Positions 1 through 7,699 of a stretch of DNA of 20,664 nucleotides are shown piece by piece. Position 1 is the stretch's first letter. Each line of letters begins with the position of its first letter. The stretch comes from a bacterium (lineage in GTDB: Bacteria > Caldisericota > Caldisericia > B22-G15). Made by a program: the position numbers and the translations under genes. Under the pieces are notes generated by a model. It saw only the letters and a program-made list of their open reading frames with translations, had not been told where the DNA came from and made no database searches. The DNA lies in the NCBI GenBank assembly GCA_012517755.1, contig JAAYUH010000139.1, forward strand, positions 1 through 20,664, given 5' to 3'.

Positions 1-36
1 ATCATCACAAGAAGTTTCAATTCCTAAAATTTTCAT
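1..36 (-). CDS. tsaD: tRNA N6-adenosine threonylcarbamoyltransferase TsaD, N-terminal fragment (runs off the left edge)
   Basis: The reverse complement of the first 36 bases reads ATG followed by codons for MKILGIETSCDD. This is the characteristic N-terminus of TsaD (Gcp/YgjD/Kae1), the ATP- and metal-binding ASKHA-fold subunit that transfers threonylcarbamoyl to A37 of ANN-decoding tRNAs. Only 12 codons are inside the window; the rest lies left of position 1. The assignment rests on the near-invariant opening motif IETSCD, which is very specific but short. The start is unambiguous because nothing else upstream extends the motif. The gene is divergent from the racemase-family gene at 249 and shares a 212-bp intergenic region with it. 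No Shine-Dalgarno is visible. A -10-like box sits 10 nt from the ATG, so the message may be nearly leaderless. Confidence 0.8.
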   Translation of the reverse strand, partial: MKILGIETSCDD

Positions 37-46
37 TCTAAGATAA

Positions 47-55
47 ATTTTACCA
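47..55 (-). promoter_or_regulatory. Candidate extended -10 promoter of tsaD
   Basis: On the minus strand the element reads TGG-TAAAAT (extended -10, TGnTAnaaT-like). It is followed by 10 nt and then the tsaD ATG at 36-34. No convincing -35 box lies 16-18 nt upstream. The geometry mirrors that of the divergent gene at 249. Transcription would start about 3-4 nt before the ATG, giving a near-leaderless mRNA. Confidence 0.35.
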
Positions 56-153
56 TATATTTAAATAATAAAGATAATTGAGTTTATCTTCTATAATTCC
101 TTTATCAATTCATAAATATCTATTCTTAAAAATTTTACTACTCTTCCCCTTTT

Positions 154-171
154 TATTAAAAATTTTTAATA
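154..171. repeat. 18-bp perfect AT palindrome in the divergent intergenic region
   Basis: The sequence TATTAAAAATTTTTAATA is a perfect 9+9 palindrome between the two divergent promoters, upstream of the -35 box of the gene at 249. It may be an operator or UP-element-like DNA. Perfect AT-only palindromes of this size are not rare in DNA this AT-rich, so function is unproven. Confidence 0.3.
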
Positions 172-209
172 TTTATTTTTTAATTTTAATTATACTAACT
201 AAAATAACT

Positions 210-238
210 TTGAAATGATAAATTTATTGAGTTATAAT
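210..238 (+). promoter_or_regulatory. Sigma-70-type promoter of the racemase-comEC transcription unit
   Basis: TTGAAA at 210-215 (5/6 match to TTGACA) and TATAAT at 233-238 (6/6) are separated by exactly 17 bp. The expected start site, about 6-8 nt after the -10, falls at 244-246, only 3-5 nt before the ATG at 249. No Shine-Dalgarno fits in that space, so translation is probably leaderless or nearly so. Confidence 0.7.
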
Positions 239-248
239 TTTTTAAGTT

Positions 249-1304
249 ATGTATCCTAAATTATTTGTTAATTTGAAAGCAATTGGTGAAAATTATTTAA
301 AAATAAAGAAAGAGTGTGAAACAATTAGAATTGGATTGATACCTGTAGTTAAAGTTATAGGGGGAGATAGAAATATAGTTAGAACCTTACATTCTTTAGG
401 AGCAAATGTCATTGCTGATTCAAGGATAAAAAATATTTTTGATTATAAAGATATTAAAGTAAAAAAAATTCTTTTGAGGTCTCCATCTTTTTCAGAAATC
501 GATAGTGCTGTTGAATTAACTGATTATTCATTAGAAACTGAAATGGTTACAATAGAGAAAATTGCTTCATCCTGTAGAAAAAAAGGTAAAAAACATGGAG
601 TTATAGTAATGGTTGAGGTTGGGGAATTAAGAGAAGGATTGATGCCTGAAGATGTTGTTCCTTTTGTAAAAAAAATTACATCTTTTTCAAATATTGAATT
701 TCTTGGTTTAGGAACCAACACAACCTGTTTTTCTGGGATTATTCCAGATTATAAAAATCTTAAAGTTTTATATGATTTGAAACTTAAAATTGAAGAAGAG
801 GGTATAAAAGTAAAAATATTATCAGGTGGAGGTACAAATTTATTAAGAATGATATGGAATAAAAAAATACCAGATTTTATAAATCAAATAAGAGTTGGAG
901 AGGGAATTTTTCTTGGAGTTGATGCAATAAAAAGAGAACCTCTATCTGGTTTAAGACAAGATACATTTAGACTTGACACAGAACTTATTGAAGTAAAGAA
1001 AAAACCCTCCTTGCCATGGGGAGAGAGAACAAAGGATGCTTTCGAAGAAGCGGTTGAATTTAAAGATGAAGGAATAATGATAAGAGGAATTGCATCAATT
1101 GGTAGGCAAGATATTATTCTATCAGGAATAAAAGAAGATGAAAGTATAAAAATAATTGGAGCATCAAGCGATCATATGGTTCTGAATTTAAATAAATCAC
1201 CTTCATTAAAAGTTGGTGATATTATATCATTTAGATTGAATTATGCAGGAGTTTTATCTTCATTCACATCTCCTTATGTTGAAAAAATATATATAGAAGA
1301 ATGA
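249..1304 (+). CDS. Alanine/ornithine racemase-family PLP-dependent enzyme
   Basis: This is a predicted cytoplasmic fold-type III (TIM barrel) PLP enzyme that racemises an amino acid. The opening MYPKLFVNL, the PLP-lysine segment PVVKVIGGD (Lys35), the block ADSRIKNI and later MVEVGELREG match the ornithine racemase (Orr)/alanine racemase-like family better than classical Alr or DadX. Its 351 residues are usual for that family. The start at 249 is set by the promoter only 10 nt upstream. There is no Shine-Dalgarno, so initiation is probably leaderless. The gene's TGA overlaps the ATG of the next gene (ATGA), implying coupling. An argF gene lies about 2.7 kb downstream in the same run, which makes an ornithine substrate plausible but does not prove it. 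Alternatives are alanine racemase for the cell wall or another D-amino acid racemase. The family call is fairly sure; the substrate is not. Confidence 0.8.
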   Translation: MYPKLFVNLKAIGENYLKIKKECETIRIGLIPVVKVIGGDRNIVRTLHSLGANVIADSRIKNIFDYKDIKVKKILLRSPSFSEIDSAVELTDYSLETEMVTIEKIASSCRKKGKKHGVIVMVEVGELREGLMPEDVVPFVKKITSFSNIEFLGLGTNTTCFSGIIPDYKNLKVLYDLKLKIEEEGIKVKILSGGGTNLLRMIWNKKIPDFINQIRVGEGIFLGVDAIKREPLSGLRQDTFRLDTELIEVKKKPSLPWGERTKDAFEEAVEFKDEGIMIRGIASIGRQDIILSGIKEDESIKIIGASSDHMVLNLNKSPSLKVGDIISFRLNYAGVLSSFTSPYVEKIYIEE

Positions 1305-1831
1305 ACAAATATAAACTATTTTTTACTTTTCTAAAGATAAGTGCATTAACACTTGGGGGTGGCTATGCAATGGTTCCAATAATTGAAAAAGAAATAATTA
1401 AAAAAAATGTAATTCAAAAAGACGATTTTGATATACTTTTTTCTAAAGCTCAAAGTGCACCGGGTCCAATTGCTATAAATACAGCATTTATGGTTGGAAT
1501 GAAACTTTCTGGAGTTTTTTTAGGACTATTTTATGTTTTAGCTGTTTTTATCCCACCATTTCTTGCAATTTCTCTCATTGCTTCACTTATAAAAAGATAT
1601 GCTGATTTAACTTATGTTCAATATTTTTTAGAGGGAATAAGAGTTGGGATTTCAGTCATTCTTATAAATTTTTTGTTTGGTTTGATAAAAAAATTCAGAT
1701 ATCTTGAGTTTTTATTTCTTTTAATAGGTTTCTTATTGATACATCTCGTTAAAATTAGTTCTATTTATACATTACTTATAGTAACTTTTTTATATTTTAT
1801 TTTTACATTAAAAAGAAAAAATGATAGTTAA
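1301..1831 (+). CDS. Chromate transporter (CHR family), first half-size subunit
   Basis: This is a 176-aa integral membrane protein with one CHR domain. The family signature is seen as LGGGYAMVPIIEKE near residue 18 and APGPIAINTAF near residue 54. About five hydrophobic stretches follow, and the C-terminus is basic (KRKN). Full-length ChrA proteins carry two CHR domains in about 400 aa. This gene and its neighbour at 1821 encode the halves separately and probably assemble as a heterodimer with opposed topology, as proposed for paired short-chain CHR proteins. The family is linked to chromate export; in an organism with no sign of chromate exposure the physiological anion may differ. The start overlaps the upstream racemase stop by 4 nt, with no Shine-Dalgarno, so translation is probably coupled. 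Confidence 0.85.
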   Translation: MNKYKLFFTFLKISALTLGGGYAMVPIIEKEIIKKNVIQKDDFDILFSKAQSAPGPIAINTAFMVGMKLSGVFLGLFYVLAVFIPPFLAISLIASLIKRYADLTYVQYFLEGIRVGISVILINFLFGLIKKFRYLEFLFLLIGFLLIHLVKISSIYTLLIVTFLYFIFTLKRKNDS

Positions 1832-2345
1832 ACTTTTTTTAATTTTTTTAAAAATTGGTTTTTTTTCTTATGGAGGTGGATGGAGTTCACTATCTATAAT
1901 AAAAGATGAACTTGTAAATGTTTACAAATTAATAAGTTTAAAAGAATTTCTTGATATGGTATCTATTGCTGAGATAACTCCAGGTCCAATAGCAGTAAAT
2001 TTAGCTACATATATTGGTATCAAATATGCTTCCTTTATAGGTGGTTTTTTTGCAACACTTGGCTTAATTTTACCAGGGATAATAATTTTGATACTTCTTG
2101 AAACCTTATTATCCTTTTTAAGTAAGAAATATAATTTAGAAAAATTTTATAAGAGTTTGAAAGTTGGTGTCTCTGTTTTAGTTCTCTATGCTACATATTT
2201 AATGCTTACATCAGCAATTATCGATATAAAATCATTAATAATTTTTACTCTTCTATTGGTGTTAATATTTGTTAAAAAAGAAATTCACCCATTGATAATA
2301 GTTTTTTCTGGTGGTTTAGGTTTATTATTAATTAAAATGATATAA
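1821..2345 (+). CDS. Chromate transporter (CHR family), second half-size subunit
   Basis: This is a 174-aa membrane protein with a single CHR domain. The N-terminal motif SYGGGWSSLSIIKDE and the TPGPIAVNLATYIG block mirror the first subunit (APGPIAIN). The two diverge elsewhere, so this is an old paralogous pair rather than a recent copy. The ATG lies inside the end of the preceding gene (11-nt overlap), indicating translational coupling and roughly equal synthesis. Four to five hydrophobic helices are visible and the protein ends right after the last one. It is presumed to complete the transporter with the 1301 product. The transported anion is unverified: chromate/sulfate antiport is the family precedent. 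Confidence 0.85.
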   Translation: MIVKLFLIFLKIGFFSYGGGWSSLSIIKDELVNVYKLISLKEFLDMVSIAEITPGPIAVNLATYIGIKYASFIGGFFATLGLILPGIIILILLETLLSFLSKKYNLEKFYKSLKVGVSVLVLYATYLMLTSAIIDIKSLIIFTLLLVLIFVKKEIHPLIIVFSGGLGLLLIKMI

Positions 2346-2346
2346 T
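2338..2346 (+). promoter_or_regulatory. Candidate extended -10 promoter before the metallopeptidase gene
   Basis: TGA-TATAAT is a full TGnTATAAT extended -10 at the end of the second CHR gene. The predicted start near 2353 would give an ~18-nt leader carrying the AGGAGG at 2360-2365. No good -35 is present. It could let the peptidase-argF-com genes be transcribed apart from the racemase-CHR genes. Confidence 0.3.
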
Positions 2347-2370
2347 TTCATTTATGAAAAGGAGGTTAAG

Positions 2371-3948
2371 ATGGAAATTAAAGAATTTTTAGATAAAACA
2401 AATGAAGAGTTAAAAGAATTAATTAAAGGTGCTTCTTTAAATTACTGGAACCTTGCAACAACAGGGAAAAAGGAGTGGGAAGAAAAATATAAGGAAAGTG
2501 ATTTAAAAATAAGAAAATATCTTTCAGATAAAGATAGATTCAAGATGGTTGAAAAATTTCTTAAAGAACCATCTCTCTCAAAGATTGAGCATAGACAATT
2601 AATTTTATTAAGAAATGATATGATACCAAATCAGATAGATGAGCAAAAATTAAAAGAATTATCAACAAGAGAAATTGAAATAGAATCAACTTTTATAAAT
2701 TTTAGGGGAAAAATTGATGGTAAAGAAGTTAGCGATAATGAAATTGAAGAAATTTTAAGAAAAGAAAAGGATTCAAATTTAAGGAAAAAAGCATGGGAAG
2801 CGAGTAAAGATATAGGAGAAATCACTGGCCCAAAAATTTATGAACTTATTAAATTAAGAAATAAAATTGCAAAAGGATTTGGTTATTCTAACTATTATGA
2901 GATGATGTTTGATTTACAGGAACTGAATGTAAATGAAGTTCATAGAAATTTTAAAGAATTTAAATCAAAAACAGACACTCTATTTATGACTATTAAAGAT
3001 GAAATTGATGAAAAAATTGCAGATAAATTAGGAGTACAGAAAGAAGCTATAATGCCATGGCATTATAGTGATAGATTCTTCCAAGAAGCTCCACAAATTT
3101 ATGAAATTCCTTTTGAAGAAATCTTCAAAGATAAAAATGTTGAGGATTTAGTTAAAAAAACTTACTCAGAAATAGGAATGGAAATAGAAGACATATTAAA
3201 AAGAAGTGATCTTTATGAAAGAAAAGGTAAAAATCAGCACGCTTTTTGTATATCTATAGATAGAGAAGAGGATGTCAGAATTCTTGCAAATTTAAGACCA
3301 AATGAAAGATGGACTGGAACACTCCTTCATGAAATGGGACATGCAGTTTATGACAAATATATCGATAAATCTCTACCAATTATATTAAGAACTCCAGCAC
3401 ACATTTTTACAACTGAGGCTGTGGCTATGTTTTTCGAAAGATTAGTTAGAAAGCCATCTTGGTATCAAAAGATTTTAAAAAGTGATTCAAAATTTGTTGA
3501 TAGATATGGAGATGAACTGAACAAATCTTTAAGAGATCAATTAATAATCAGTGCAAGATGGATGATAACTTTTGTTTTCTTTGAAAAAATGCTTTATGAA
3601 TCAGAAGAAAATATTAATAATCTATGGTATGACTTTGTATCTCAGAATCAACTGTTAAATATACCTGAAGAAAGAAGAAATAAATACGATTGGGCATCTA
3701 AGATTCATTTTGGTACTAATCCTGTCTACTATCAAAATTACCTTCTTGGCGAAATGATGTCATCTCAGTTAAATTTTTATATAAAGGATAATATTTCAGA
3801 TGATTTATTTAATAAAAAAATTGGAGCTTTTTTTGTTAATAAAATATTTAGGCCAGGTGCAAGCCTTAGATGGGATGAACTACTTATTACTTCAACTGGC
3901 GAAACATTGAATCCTGAATATATTATAAAAGATATATCATTCATATAA
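2371..3948 (+). CDS. Zinc metallopeptidase, M2/M3-like (HExxH) oligopeptidase/dipeptidase
   Basis: This is a 525-aa mostly helical peptidase of clan MA. The zinc motif HEMGH is at residues 320-324. A likely third zinc ligand, Glu349 in TTEAVAMF, lies 25 residues later, the spacing seen in M3 oligopeptidases and close to ACE-type M2 enzymes. The stretch LRNKIAKGFGYSNYYEMM near residue 165 and a Tyr-rich C-terminal part (NPVYYQNYLLGE) also fit the M2/M3 group. No signal peptide is seen, so it should act on short peptides in the cytoplasm. The ribosome site AGGAGG at 2360-2365 sits 5 nt before the ATG and is one of the strongest in the window. The gene lies 25 nt after the CHR pair and 12 nt before argF. 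M2 versus M3 assignment is not certain from motifs alone; no catalytic residue appears to be missing. Confidence 0.85.
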   Translation: MEIKEFLDKTNEELKELIKGASLNYWNLATTGKKEWEEKYKESDLKIRKYLSDKDRFKMVEKFLKEPSLSKIEHRQLILLRNDMIPNQIDEQKLKELSTREIEIESTFINFRGKIDGKEVSDNEIEEILRKEKDSNLRKKAWEASKDIGEITGPKIYELIKLRNKIAKGFGYSNYYEMMFDLQELNVNEVHRNFKEFKSKTDTLFMTIKDEIDEKIADKLGVQKEAIMPWHYSDRFFQEAPQIYEIPFEEIFKDKNVEDLVKKTYSEIGMEIEDILKRSDLYERKGKNQHAFCISIDREEDVRILANLRPNERWTGTLLHEMGHAVYDKYIDKSLPIILRTPAHIFTTEAVAMFFERLVRKPSWYQKILKSDSKFVDRYGDELNKSLRDQLIISARWMITFVFFEKMLYESEENINNLWYDFVSQNQLLNIPEERRNKYDWASKIHFGTNPVYYQNYLLGEMMSSQLNFYIKDNISDDLFNKKIGAFFVNKIFRPGASLRWDELLITSTGETLNPEYIIKDISFI

Positions 3949-3960
3949 TGAGGAGGGTTT

Positions 3961-4884
3961 ATGAGTTTAAAAGGAAGGGATCTCTTATCACTTTATGATT
4001 TTACAAAAGAAGAGATTGAAGAATTTTTAAAATCTGGTGAAACTTTAAAAATTAAATCTAAGATTGGTGAAAATTCTCCTGTTCTTGCTGGAAAAAAATT
4101 AGGGCTTATATTTGAAAAACCTTCAACAAGAACAAGAGTATCATTTGAAGTTGCTATGTATGAACTTGGAGGTCATGCTATATATCTTTCCTCAAATGAA
4201 TTACAATTAAAAAGGGGAGAGACAATAGCTGATACTGCAAGAGTTCTATCAAGATATCTTGACGGTATTATGGCAAGAGTTTTTTTTCATAAAGATATTG
4301 TCGAACTTGCAAAGTTTGCAGATATTCCTGTAATAAATGGTTTATCAGATATGTTTCATCCTTGTCAGGTTCTCGGAGATTTATTAACAATTAAAGAAAA
4401 AAGGGGGAGGCTTGATGGCATAAGATTGACATTTTTAGGAGATGGAAATAATGTTTGTCATTCTCTAATGCTTGGAGGAGTAAAGATGGGGATGCAAATT
4501 GTTATTTCTACACCAAAAGAATATATGCCAGACAAAGAAGTAATTAACTGGGTAAAAGAAGAAGAAAAGAAATATAAAGGCGAAGTTTTGTTTATAGAAG
4601 ACCCATTTGAAGCAATAAAAGGAAGTGATGTTGTTTATACAGATGTATGGGTATCAATGGGTCAAGAAAATAGTGAAACAAAAAAGAAAATTCTTTCACC
4701 ATATCAAGTAAATGAAAGAATTGTCAAAAATGCAAAGAAAGATTTTATTTTTATGCACTGTCTACCTGCTCATAGAGGAGAAGAGGTTGTTGATGAAGTA
4801 GTAGATAGCGAGAATTCAGTTGTATTTGATCAAGCTGAAAATAGGTTGCATATTCAAAAAGGAATTTTATCTCTTTTATTATAG
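3961..4884 (+). CDS. argF: Ornithine carbamoyltransferase
   Basis: The enzyme makes citrulline from carbamoyl phosphate and ornithine, either in arginine synthesis or, run backwards, in arginine deiminase catabolism. All signature sites are intact: the carbamoyl-phosphate loop STRTR at residues 55-59, HPCQ at 133-136, and the ornithine-binding motif MHCLPAHRG from 265. A closing DQAENRLH block follows. Its 307 residues are typical, and the protein is cytoplasmic, normally a trimer. A GAGG site precedes the ATG (ATGAGGAGGGTTT then ATG). It sits 12 nt after the peptidase gene and 14 nt before comEA, with no other arginine gene in the window, so anabolic versus catabolic use cannot be told from context. 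The racemase-family gene upstream in the same run could supply or consume ornithine. Confidence 0.95.
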   Translation: MSLKGRDLLSLYDFTKEEIEEFLKSGETLKIKSKIGENSPVLAGKKLGLIFEKPSTRTRVSFEVAMYELGGHAIYLSSNELQLKRGETIADTARVLSRYLDGIMARVFFHKDIVELAKFADIPVINGLSDMFHPCQVLGDLLTIKEKRGRLDGIRLTFLGDGNNVCHSLMLGGVKMGMQIVISTPKEYMPDKEVINWVKEEEKKYKGEVLFIEDPFEAIKGSDVVYTDVWVSMGQENSETKKKILSPYQVNERIVKNAKKDFIFMHCLPAHRGEEVVDEVVDSENSVVFDQAENRLHIQKGILSLLL

Positions 4885-4898
4885 CTGGAGGGGAAGAT

Positions 4899-5492
4899 AT
4901 GGTTTTAGAAAAAAGGGAGTGGATTATTATTTCCATAATTACTTTTATCCTTGGAATATTAGTTGGTAATTATGCTTTCAAAAGTAATAGCAATAATTTA
5001 ATAAATATTGAAGATCAAGTAACTAAAATATATGTAGATATTGCTGGTGAAATAAAATCTCCTGGTGTATATGAAATGGAAAATGGAGACAGGGTATTTC
5101 AACTCATCGAAAAAGCAGGAGGAGCAACAGAAAATGCTGATATATCTTCTATTAATCTTTCTAAAAAACTAACTGATGGAGAAAAAATCATAATATTTGC
5201 TAAAAGGAATTTAATTGATTCTGAAACAACAACATCATCTTCTATAACTCAATCTGATACATCATCTTCAATAAACAGTTCAACAAACAAATCAAATCTT
5301 ATTAATATAAATACTGCATCTCAAAAAGAACTCGAAGAACTCCCTGGTATAGGTCCAGCTCTTGCTCAAAAAATAATTGACTATAGAGAAAAAAATGGAT
5401 ATTTTTCAACAATTGAAGATATAAAAAAAGTATCAGGTATAGGAGATAAAAGATTTGAAGCAATTAAGGACTCAATAACAGTTGGTCCTTGA
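4899..5492 (+). CDS. comEA: Competence protein ComEA (SLBB + helix-hairpin-helix DNA receptor)
   Basis: This is a 197-aa membrane-anchored DNA-binding protein of the DNA-uptake machinery. One N-terminal transmembrane helix (about residues 9-27) is followed by an SLBB domain (about 43-100, with VDIAGEIKSPGVYEM), a Ser/Thr-rich linker (about 107-131) and a C-terminal pair of HhH motifs (about 137-195). The HhH motifs show ININTA, LPGIGPALAQKII and VSGIGDKRFEAI. This is the ComEA order known from Gram-positive-type competence systems. GGAGGGG at 4887-4893 precedes the ATG by 5 nt. Its TGA overlaps the TTG start of comEC (TTGA), so the two are translationally coupled. ComEA would bind incoming double-stranded DNA outside the membrane and hand it to the ComEC channel. 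Confidence 0.95.
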   Translation: MVLEKREWIIISIITFILGILVGNYAFKSNSNNLINIEDQVTKIYVDIAGEIKSPGVYEMENGDRVFQLIEKAGGATENADISSINLSKKLTDGEKIIIFAKRNLIDSETTTSSSITQSDTSSSINSSTNKSNLININTASQKELEELPGIGPALAQKIIDYREKNGYFSTIEDIKKVSGIGDKRFEAIKDSITVGP

Positions 5493-7699
5493 GAAAATTA
5501 TTTAGATTAATCTTTATATTTTTTCTTCTATCTCTTTTTTGTTTTAGATATCCTATTCTATTTATATTTTTACCTTTACCTCTTATTTTCATAAAAAGAA
5601 AAGATTTTCTAATTTATTATCTGATTTTTATAATTTCTGGATTGATTAGAGTCTATTTTTATAAACCACCAATTTATGAAAATTTAAATGAAGATAGTTT
5701 AATAGGTTCTGTCTGCTCTTTTGAAAATAGTGATTCGTTTGTTTTAAAAAATAGTGACGGGAAATTTTTAATTTATAAAAATGAAAACTTAAATTTAAAT
5801 CCTTATGATAAAGTAAAAGTTGAAGGTTATTTTTTTAATGATAAAAGTGGAAATCCAGGGGAAGATAGTTTTTATTTATATAAACAAAGTGAGAAAATAT
5901 CTGGAACATTTTTTGGTAAAAATATTGAAATAATTCAAAAAGATAATTCAATATTATCAAAAATAAGAGGTAAATTTTATTCAAACATTAAAAATTTAGG
6001 TATCAGTGGTGAAATTATAGAGGGATTAATTCTTGGGGGAAGAGGAGTAGAAAGTAATATAAAAGAAGAATTTAAGTATAGTGGTGTTTTACATCTTTTT
6101 GCTGTATCCGGTCTCCATATATCAATTATTGCTTCATTTCTTTCTCTTTTTTTACATCCATTTCTAGTGATTTTTTTACTTTTTATCTATCTAATGATAA
6201 TACTTTTCCCAGTATCAGCAATTCGATCATTTATAATGTTTTCTTTTTATTTATTAGGAAAAAGATTTTATAGGGAGGCTGATTCATTAAATCTACTTTT
6301 ATTTTCTGCTATTATTTTACTCTTAATTAATCCTATAAATATTATTTCTCCCTCTTTTCTATTAACATTTTCCTCTACTCTTTCAATAATCACAATTATT
6401 GAAAAATTCAAAAATAATTTTTATAAATTCTTTCTTTTTCCTCTTTTCATAAATTTAGGTAATTTTCCTATCCTTATCTATTTTTTCCCTTTTTTCTCAT
6501 TCACATCATTTATTTCCAATTTAATAATAATTCCTATAATATCTTTAATTCTTCCACTTCTATTTTTCTTTGTTATATTATCAATTTTAATAAATAATAT
6601 ATTAACTATCTTAAATCCAATCTTTATAATTTTCTACAAAATTATTTTATTTTTTTCAAACTTTCCATCTGCAGCTTTTGGAGTTAAAAAACCTTCAGTA
6701 GTTTTTCTAATTTTATTTTTTTCTCTTTTTTTCCTTTTTATTCTCTATTTAAACTCAAATTTTGAAATTAAAAGATTCAAACCTTTATTTCTTATTCTTA
6801 TCATTTCGGTTATCATCTCTTTTTTATATCCTTATATCTCTGATTTTGGAAAAATGAGAATAACATTTTTTGATGTGGGTGAAGGAGATTCTATTTTAAT
6901 AAAAACACCAGATAATAAATATATTTTGATTGATGGTGGTGGAACCTTTTATAAAGAAAAAAGTAGTCCAGGAATAAGAGTATTAAACTCATTGAAGAGG
7001 TTAGGTGTTAATAAAATAGATTTATTGATTTTTACACATGAAGATAGTGATCACATTGAGGGACTTTTCCATATAATTAAAAGAGAAAAAATAGATTATA
7101 TTGGTTATCCTGATATAGAACTAAGTTATTATGGAAAGGATTTAATAGACAAATTAGAAATACAAAATGTTAAAAAAATAAATTTAAAAAGAGGAGATTC
7201 TTTTGAAATAGATGGTTTAGAATTTATTATATTGAATCCTGTTTCAGGTGGAAAAGATTATTTAAGAGCAAATGACAATAATAACTCTTTGTGTATTTTA
7301 TTAAAATATAAAAATTTCTCAGCATTACTTACTGGTGATATTGAGGTTGAAGCAATCAATGATATTTATAAACTCTATCCAGATTTAATAAATGATGTAA
7401 CTCTTTTAAAAGTACCCCATCATGGAAGTAAAAACTCATATGATATGAATTTTTTTAATTTAGTAAGCCCAGAATATTCAGTTATTTCTGTTGGACCAAA
7501 TGTTTTTGGGCATCCATCAGACGATATTTTAGATTTACTCTCAAGCATCAATTCAGAAATATTACGAACAGATGAAGATGGCGCGATTGAAATTGATATT
7601 ATTAAAAACAAAATTAAAATCAACACTTATGATTTTTCAGAAACTATCACCAATCTTTTTGAAAATAGATTCAATTCCTCTTTTTCATATCCTCCATAA
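5489..7699 (+). CDS. comEC: DNA internalization channel ComEC/Rec2
   Basis: This is a 736-aa polytopic protein that carries single-stranded DNA across the membrane during transformation. An N-terminal membrane and OB-like region (about 1-170) precedes the competence domain with many helices (about 175-450). GLILGGRGV and HLFAVSGLHISI are diagnostic. A metallo-beta-lactamase domain (about 455-700) follows, with THEDSDHIEG (His517, Asp519, Asp521, His522), LLTGDIE and VPHHGSKNS. The metal residues are intact, consistent with a nuclease role for the strand that is degraded. The start is TTG at 5489, overlapping the comEA stop. After the usual end (DGAIEIDI...) there is an extra tail of about 25 residues. 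That tail is encoded in DNA that is also the 3' end of the opposite-strand methyltransferase (73-bp overlap). Confidence 0.95.
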   Translation: MRKLFRLIFIFFLLSLFCFRYPILFIFLPLPLIFIKRKDFLIYYLIFIISGLIRVYFYKPPIYENLNEDSLIGSVCSFENSDSFVLKNSDGKFLIYKNENLNLNPYDKVKVEGYFFNDKSGNPGEDSFYLYKQSEKISGTFFGKNIEIIQKDNSILSKIRGKFYSNIKNLGISGEIIEGLILGGRGVESNIKEEFKYSGVLHLFAVSGLHISIIASFLSLFLHPFLVIFLLFIYLMIILFPVSAIRSFIMFSFYLLGKRFYREADSLNLLLFSAIILLLINPINIISPSFLLTFSSTLSIITIIEKFKNNFYKFFLFPLFINLGNFPILIYFFPFFSFTSFISNLIIIPIISLILPLLFFFVILSILINNILTILNPIFIIFYKIILFFSNFPSAAFGVKKPSVVFLILFFSLFFLFILYLNSNFEIKRFKPLFLILIISVIISFLYPYISDFGKMRITFFDVGEGDSILIKTPDNKYILIDGGGTFYKEKSSPGIRVLNSLKRLGVNKIDLLIFTHEDSDHIEGLFHIIKREKIDYIGYPDIELSYYGKDLIDKLEIQNVKKINLKRGDSFEIDGLEFIILNPVSGGKDYLRANDNNNSLCILLKYKNFSALLTGDIEVEAINDIYKLYPDLINDVTLLKVPHHGSKNSYDMNFFNLVSPEYSVISVGPNVFGHPSDDILDLLSSINSEILRTDEDGAIEIDIIKNKIKINTYDFSETITNLFENRFNSSFSYPP

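Noticed and set aside
524..721. Minus-strand 65-codon frame inside the racemase gene
   Set aside because: It is a shadow of a conserved enzyme gene, with no homologous motif. The similar short antisense frames at 2631-2825, 4751-4936, 7420-7626, 8925-9119, 17495-17686 and 19422-19622 were rejected for the same reason.
1301..2345. A frameshifted single chrA gene instead of two half-size genes
   Set aside because: Each half starts with its own full CHR N-terminal motif and has a proper start and stop. Split CHR pairs with short overlaps are a known arrangement.
5450..5500. Frameshift between comEA and comEC
   Set aside because: comEA ends normally after its HhH domain, and comEC begins with TTG overlapping the stop (TTGA), a normal coupled arrangement.
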